Both the position numbers and the translations under genes were made by a program. The notes beneath the pieces were generated by a model. That model did not search any database. It saw only the letters and a program-made list of their open reading frames with translations, and was not told the origin of the DNA. A DNA stretch of 64,000 bases from Rhytidiadelphus loreus (Eukaryota > Streptophyta > Bryopsida > Hypnales > Hylocomiaceae), in the NCBI GenBank assembly GCA_947034895.1, contig OX344761.1, positions 24,998,863-25,062,862 on the forward strand. The letters are read 5' to 3'. The first letter of the stretch is position 1. Every line of letters begins with the position of its first letter. Shown here one piece after another: positions 59,685 through 64,000 of this stretch.

Positions 59685-61361
59685 CTAGTTTGGCGGGAAA
59701 GAGGGGTTTGGGGTTGTAATGGCTGGACGGGCTAGGTTTTGAATCACTTGCATGCTCTAACGGAGAATGTCTTCCAAGTTTGTGAGAGCTCCTCTAAGGT
59801 CATTGTCCACCTTGTCTGCGTAGCTTTGTGCTTCTATCTGTAGTTCTTCCTTCATTTGACTCATGTCAGACTTGAATTCGACTCGGAGCTTCGAGTTTTC
59901 TTTGGAGACTGCTTCTCCTATTAACGCTGAGAGTTCGTCTCTGTTCAGTGGTTGTTTTGGAGCAGAGGATGGTGTTGTGTTCTACATTGCTTCGACTGTA
60001 CTGGCGAGAGTAGTGTTGATGTCTAGAAAGCCCCATATTTGGAGTGTTTCATCATTAGGTTTCACAGACCCGTCCAAAGAATTGGGATGAGGTTGAAACT
60101 CCACGTACTTGTGTTGAAGGCGTGCTGACTTCTTAACGTGTTGCTCGTAAACTGTTGCATTCAAGCATTCGATGTTGGCAATTCCACTATGAGCGTCGCC
60201 CTTGTGTCGTGGGAAGAAGATGGATTTGATATTCTTGTGTCCAATGTGATCATGTAATCCCTGTGATACTTTTGCAGTGGATTTGGTAACGTTGATGTTC
60301 TTGGCAATCAGAACAAGAAAGTTTCTCTTGTTTACTTCTTCCCTAGTGAGTTGGTTCAGATCGATGTTGACAGGTTGTAGAAGTTCACCCAGTACTGCAA
60401 CGCGCTATTTATTAATCTTCTCGAGTTGTTCAGGTGACGTTGTTGTTAGCCAGCCATAGGGTTCAATAGTGGGTTTTTGAACCTGTGTCAGTTCGAACTC
60501 AAAGCCTCTACGGAAGCTCTCTTCTAGTGTTTGTTTGAAGAGGTGATGGGGTTCTACGTTTCTGATGGTTTTACTATTGATCTTAATGGAGAGTAGGGTG
60601 CTGGCAACTATGGGATCGAAAGATTTGGCAACCTTGGCAATTGTCAATGTATCATTGTCCAACAGGACTGCGAAAACTCTAGTGCCTCAGAGTAGGGCTT
60701 TGCCGTCGACCTCAGGGTTCGCTAGGTGAATTCTAGCCATACCCGACCAAACTTTGGAGTTCTTAGCGCCGTGGCATAGGATTGCTACCGGGTTAGCAAT
60801 GCTATCTCCTATCTGTATATGCATTTGCTTGAAACGAAGGAGAACTTTTGACATGGCTTCCTTTTGAGTGAGTGGAACCTTAGGTTTCTCAAAATGCAAT
60901 AGTATATGATAATCGAGTGCTAGATGGGTATGCATATTTACCTCAACATCAAACGGGATTTGTGTTAGGTTGAAGTGTTGTCCCGCAATGTTGTCCGGCC
61001 TAGATGTTGGCCAAAGCTTCTGTTGGACGCGGGGGAATGACATACAGGCTCTCGAAAATTCAGCCGCTTCTTGTGCAGTATGTCCCTGGGCGATGAAGTC
61101 TGGTACTGTTTGTTTGTTGAGAAGTGGCATCCCGGCCTCATAGGCTAGGGTTTCCATAGTCGGATAGCCATACCAGAATTCGTATGGTATTTGACTTTAG
61201 AGTTGAGTCAAAATAGTGTCGGCGCCTTTCGGTTTCTTTTGATGGGACTTGTCAGCTTCTGGGGTGGTGCATTTGTGTGAGCCAGATGCTTCTTCCATCT
61301 CGATTTCATCAGGATAGGATACATGTCTATGTACCTTGTTGATGTGAGGAGGGTCCGACAT
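59685..61361 (-). pseudogene. LINE ORF1 protein, five in-frame stops
   Basis: ATG at 61359-61361, stop TAG at 59685-59687, 558 codons in one frame. Internal stops are TAA 61197, TGA 60687, TAG 60405, TAG 59982 and TAG 59757, each one transition from Gln or Arg. There are no CCHC knuckles. The N-terminal 55 residues are acidic and Lys-rich. The middle is a globular block (PYEFWYGYPTMETLAYEAG, FDVEVNMHTHLALDYHILLH, ANPVAILCHG-like). The C-terminal 80 residues are a predicted coiled coil (alternating Lys/Glu/Leu, from about 59930 to 59750). It presumably binds RNA as a multimer, like other LINE ORF1 proteins. It overlaps the ORF2 frame by 109 bases. Confidence 0.75.
59694..59700 (-). promoter_or_regulatory. 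candidate -1 frameshift heptamer TTTCCCG joining ORF1 to ORF2
   Basis: On the minus strand T TTC CCG lies in the ORF1 frame 6 bases (two codons) before the ORF1 stop. It fits the X XXY YYZ slippery pattern. A -1 slip here enters exactly the ORF2 frame. The ORF2 frame has no ATG between its opening at 59793 and the Met after the 2A motif at 59302-59304. C in the Y positions is not the strongest slippery type, and no pseudoknot was verified. Confidence 0.35.
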
Positions 61362-61430
61362 TGTGCATGTATTTAGTTGTTTTTGATGAGAAGAGAAAAT
61401 ATAATTAAGTAAGACATGTCCAAGTTTGAA

Positions 61431-61560
61431 CCAATAGGATCACTCAATTTCTCCATATCTAGCCACAGGGCTTTGTACTAGGATCGGGCCAGAACTACAA
61501 CTTATCCTACGTGTAGCCTTAGGTGACATAGTTTGGATGATTTCAGCTGAGACTAGAGGA
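61431..61560 (-). promoter_or_regulatory. displaced upstream flank of the plastid-protein gene
   Basis: Directly beyond the LINE and its duplication the + strand reads CCAATAGGATCACTC, a CCAAT-type motif. The stretch to 61560 is less AT-rich than the repeats that follow. Before the insertion it would have been contiguous with 52055 and so about 1.4 kb upstream of the ATG at 50659. A promoter role is inferred only from position and composition. Confidence 0.3.
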
Positions 61561-61589
61561 TGAAAAAAATGTTTTTTCATTCAATATAT

Positions 61590-61805
61590 TTATTTAGAGG
61601 GTATTGATCAAGTATATATTTTTAGTATATAGTATTGCAAAGTCCTTCATTATGATCTTATTGAATTTTTTAAAGAAGATGTTTAATCCATGAATCACCC
61701 TTGTAGTGTATTTGAACCATTTCTTGCCAATTACTCTTAATGTGAATTTTAGCCATAAAAGAGATATTTTTGGAATTTGAGTTTAATTAATGAAATGAAG
61801 CTTAT
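61590..61805 (-). repeat. inverted copy of the repeat at 42718-42925
   Basis: Includes ATAGTATTGCAAAGTCCTTC, ATTATGATCTTATTGAATTT, AATCACCCTTGTAGT, TTACTCTTAATGTGAATTTT and TAATGAAATGAA, the reverse complement of the other copy. Confidence 0.7.
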
Positions 61806-62362
61806 CCATTGCACTTTCTACTCTAGTTGGAAAATTTGAAAAAAATCTTAAATTTCAATATTTTATAGCAATATGAACTTTGGGCCTATAACCATGTAGA
61901 ATGACATAGTAATTTTGGTTTATACCATGATTTTATATAATGTATTATACATCTATGGTGAAAAATTCAAATTTTCTTTACTATATTTTGTATTTGATAT
62001 GAATTTTCTTTATTTTTTTCTTAAGAAATTTACAATAATTTCAAATTTTTCCAAAAAAAGATTGAAAACTTTACAACTTGTAGTACGCATGTGACTTCAT
62101 CTCTAAAAAATAAATGTAAAATTTTTCATTCATATCTAGTTGGAAAATGGTAGCAAACAAAGTAATGGACACTAAGGCTAGCCAATTTGGTGTTCATAGG
62201 GCCATCGTTATAGGGTAAACCCCTCAAGGCCCAACAACTTTTTGACAATGGAGTTTTACAATGAATTGTTCCACTTTGATATTTTTTTACACATGAATGT
62301 GTTTTAATTTTTCAATTTTAATTGTACAAAATTGAATACTATTTTGTCTAGTATGTATGAAA
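61806..62362. other. AT-rich stretch with no gene
   Basis: Nothing recognisable; long A and T runs only. Confidence 0.4.
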
Positions 62363-62800
62363 TTAAACCCTAAAGGACCAAACACCATTTTTTGGCAACA
62401 TAGCGATTTTGGGCAGTTCACTATAGATGGAATTTTTTTTTTCTTTGAAAATTTCATACAATGTGTGCCCAAGGAGTAGCTTTAAGGCACGACAATTTTC
62501 ATAACTTTTGACTACATGGTTCAAAAGTTATTGCATGATATGTAATTTTCAGTGTTCGATGGGCAACTTGGGCAACCCCAAAAACTTCTTTAAAAATCAC
62601 TTTTTTTTAAATGAAAATTTGAAATTGGTTTTCTAGATTTATATATACGTGAAAAGCTTTGAATCATTCCATTTTGATTTACAAGATGAAAGTTATGACG
62701 TGTTCTAGTTTGCGGGGAGTTATGGATTCTCTACTTGAAAATAAACTTTGGAGTCCTTTATTTAACTCTATTTTTTATATTTTTTGAAAAAAATAAAAAG
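62363..62800 (+). mobile_element. left half of a TTAA-ended element
   Basis: Starts TTAAACCCTAAAGGACCA. It matches the left half of the complete element at 46755-47200 through CGATTTTGGGCA, AAAGTTAT, CTTTGAATCATTCCATTTTGAT and GTGAAAGTTATGA-like blocks. No right terminus is seen. Confidence 0.55.
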
Positions 62801-63484
62801 TATGTGATGTAACAATGGCCCATATTGCAAACTATACTCTCTTTACAGTCTACAATGTCTAATGTTATCCCATTTTGTCAATTCCAAAAAGAAATTCAAA
62901 TATTGTGTGAACTAACATCATTTGAATGTTTGTCAAACTATTAATATTGAAATTCTATAAATGTGAATTTCCTTCAATTTTTGTGTACAACAATTTAAAA
63001 TGATGTATACCAAGATTCCAAGGCACAAAAAGTTTTTTTGGAATTTTAAGAATTTTTTTGCAAAAGATAAAGTAATTCCAAATCATGTTGAACAAAACTA
63101 GGTTTTAGACATGGCTAACTTTGAAATTGATTTTCTTTCAAATCACAACGGACTTTGTCTACTCATGCTTATAGTATGATTCTTTGAATGAAAACATTTC
63201 AAAGTTGTACTCAATTTCATTCGTCACTATACCTTCTTTTATTTCATATTTGTGATTGAACCACCAGTAGAAAAAGTGTCAGGCAAACCTATTCATGACA
63301 TTATTATTATAATCATCTCTAATTTTTCAAAATTGAAATGACTTGTAACATTTAGTTTGTTCCATCATTTGTCGTATTATTTGCTACAAATAAGCATCAT
63401 ATTGGTGTAGGACTATCAAATCACACATTCCCACACTTTTTGTAGTTTATTAAAACATGGGATTAACTTTGATTCCAACAAATA
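62801..63484. other. AT-rich stretch with no gene
   Basis: No gene, RNA or element end recognised. Confidence 0.4.
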
Positions 63485-64000
63485 TTAACCTTTAAAGGAT
63501 CAAGGTCTTTTTTTTGCCAAAAGACACTCAAAATTGCCATTTCTATAGCAAAGAGTAAAAATTGTTGAAAATTGTTTTTTCTTGTTGCACATCTAACCAT
63601 AGGATCTTATACCTAACTAGTATAAGAATGTGTAGAAACAAAATTATAAATTTTGACCACACAAATTGCAAGATATCTGTGTTTAAAGTGGGAAAAATAA
63701 GTTTTTCAGCACATTTCAAGACTAGATTATTTGATTTTGAACCTTCTTAAATTAATTTTTTTGCAGTACAAAGTTTTGAGCTTTAAATCTTTGTTGTGGA
63801 GAATTGAATTGAGGGTCTAGGAGAAAAAAACTTCAAAAAAAACTTCAATTTTATTCTTTAAAAAATTATTAAGTAGAAGTAGGTATGAGATAGAAGGAAA
63901 ATCTAGATTATTAATATCTCTAAAATAGAATTCAAAAACAAAATAATTCCAATGGTGAGATTGTTCTAAAAAGAAAATTAAACCATGTGGAACTTTTTTT
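63485..64000 (+). mobile_element. TTAA-ended element, cut by the window end
   Basis: Starts TTAACCTTTAAAGGATCA and runs parallel to the reverse complement of 47686-47200 (ACTCAAAATTGCCATTT, TCTAACCATAGGATCTTATAC, TTCTTTAAAAAATTATTAAGT, ATGAGATTGTTCTAAA-like blocks). It is also homologous to 26152-26600. Confidence 0.65.

Larger units (their letters stand above)
52298..59793 (-). pseudogene. LINE ORF2 polyprotein: 2A, APE, RT, PCIF1-like, RNase H, CCHC-RLE
   Basis: About 2,500 codons, open except for stops at 57104, 56609, 53858, 53384 and 52877 and one frameshift near 57970. N to C: 130 residues without Met; 2A-like LLSGDIETNPGP; a 200-residue unknown segment; APE endonuclease (TWNASSIN, IQETKI, YGDFNRD, SDHSPVTL; 58690-57945); RT (KKGDPSQLSNHRPIAL, YIDFKNAFGSIDH, GTIQGDTLSP, YADDL; 57090-55900); Cys/His cluster CYPKCTIQCSNPCQNH (about 55240); chromo-like YLCQYKMTNDTIYAQWMP; PCIF1-like domain (about 54530-53970); RNase H (YTDGS, RAELMAI, FTDCLN, NEHADRLA; 53755-53340); CCHC finger CSICRSQDIDTWLHVLLKC; then RHN, KPDILW, IEFTFTND, KIQKYQPL of a restriction-like endonuclease. 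All RT and RNase H catalytic residues are present. Confidence 0.85.
52056..61418 (-). mobile_element. 9.36-kb dual-endonuclease LINE (Dualen/RandI-like) with extra domains
   Basis: Non-LTR retrotransposon on the minus strand with target-site duplications, a 57-base 5' leader, ORF1 (61361-59685), ORF2 (59793-52298), a 242-base 3' UTR with hairpins, and an ATT-repeat tail (TTATTATTATTA at 52056 on the minus strand). ORF2 has an APE endonuclease at its N-side and a CCHC plus restriction-like endonuclease at its C-end. That double set is the hallmark of Dualen/RandI elements known from green algae. Added features are a 2A-like peptide and a PCIF1-like domain. At about 9.4 kb it is unusually long for a LINE. 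The copy is inactive but only lightly decayed (ten stops, one frameshift), so the insertion is not ancient. Confidence 0.85.
52044..61430. repeat. 12-bp target-site duplication flanking the LINE
   Basis: TCCAAGTTTGAA occurs at 52044-52055 and again at 61419-61430, exactly at the two ends of the LINE. The bases outside the 12-mer differ. This fixes the insertion as 52056-61418, 9,363 bases. Confidence 0.85.

Noticed and set aside
52298..61361. UAA/UAG read as glutamine (variant genetic code) to explain stops in the LINE
   Set aside because: Three stops are TGA at former CGA positions, and the neighbouring genes end at ordinary TAG and TGA codons. Methylation-linked C-to-T decay explains all ten.
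1..64000. tRNA, rRNA genes or CRISPR arrays
   Set aside because: None seen. The tandem motifs here are microsatellites or transposon parts without repeat-spacer regularity. A tRNAscan search was not possible.

Overview
The window reads as nuclear DNA of a land plant, most likely a non-seed lineage (lycophyte, fern or bryophyte). The evidence is plant-type split genes with consensus GT..AG introns, AT-rich repeat-laden intergenic DNA, a plant phytyl-ester-synthase-like gene, a plant class 3 lipase, an S1-type secreted protein and a bacterial-type M23 peptidase gene that carries introns. The exact species cannot be read from the sequence.

Layout. 0-2 kb: the tail of an unknown gene and an unknown two-exon minus-strand gene. 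3.8-5.5 kb: a wrecked pogo/Tigger-like transposase. 5.5-13 kb: repeat land, with CAACTA and GTTGCAA arrays, a 632-bp foldback element and relatives sharing its ends. 16.6-22.3 kb: a 12-exon-plus phytyl-ester-synthase-like gene (+). 22-30 kb: dispersed repeats. 30.4 kb: an intronless S1-like gene (+). 32.9-36.1 kb: a class 3 lipase (-), divergent from an M23 peptidase gene (+, 37.3-41.0 kb). 41-48 kb: more repeats, including a 932-bp element with TTAA ends. 48.7-50.7 kb: a five-exon gene for a probable plastid protein (-). 52.06-61.42 kb: a 9.36-kb LINE, complete at its 3' end. 61.4-64 kb: repeats again.

The LINE is the most remarkable object. It lies on the minus strand and is bounded by a 12-bp target-site duplication. 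It has an ORF1 and a very long ORF2 of about 2,500 codons. ORF2 contains, in order, a 2A-like peptide, an APE-type endonuclease, reverse transcriptase, Cys/His and chromo-like segments, a domain resembling PCIF1-type adenine methyltransferases, RNase H with all four acidic residues, a CCHC finger and a restriction-like endonuclease. This dual-endonuclease layout recalls Dualen/RandI elements of green algae. ORF2 has no ATG before the 2A motif. A TTTCCCG heptamer sits just before the ORF1 stop, so ORF2 may be made by -1 frameshifting and then released by 2A. The copy is dead: ten in-frame stops, each one C-to-T change from CAA, CAG or CGA, plus one frameshift.

The LINE landed about 1.4 kb upstream of the start codon of the plastid-protein gene, and promoter-like sequence (CCAAT) now lies on its far side. 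Elsewhere the genes look independent. The one structural pairing is the divergent lipase/M23 peptidase pair, which shares a 1.2-kb upstream region with palindromic TTTTCGTCC motifs.
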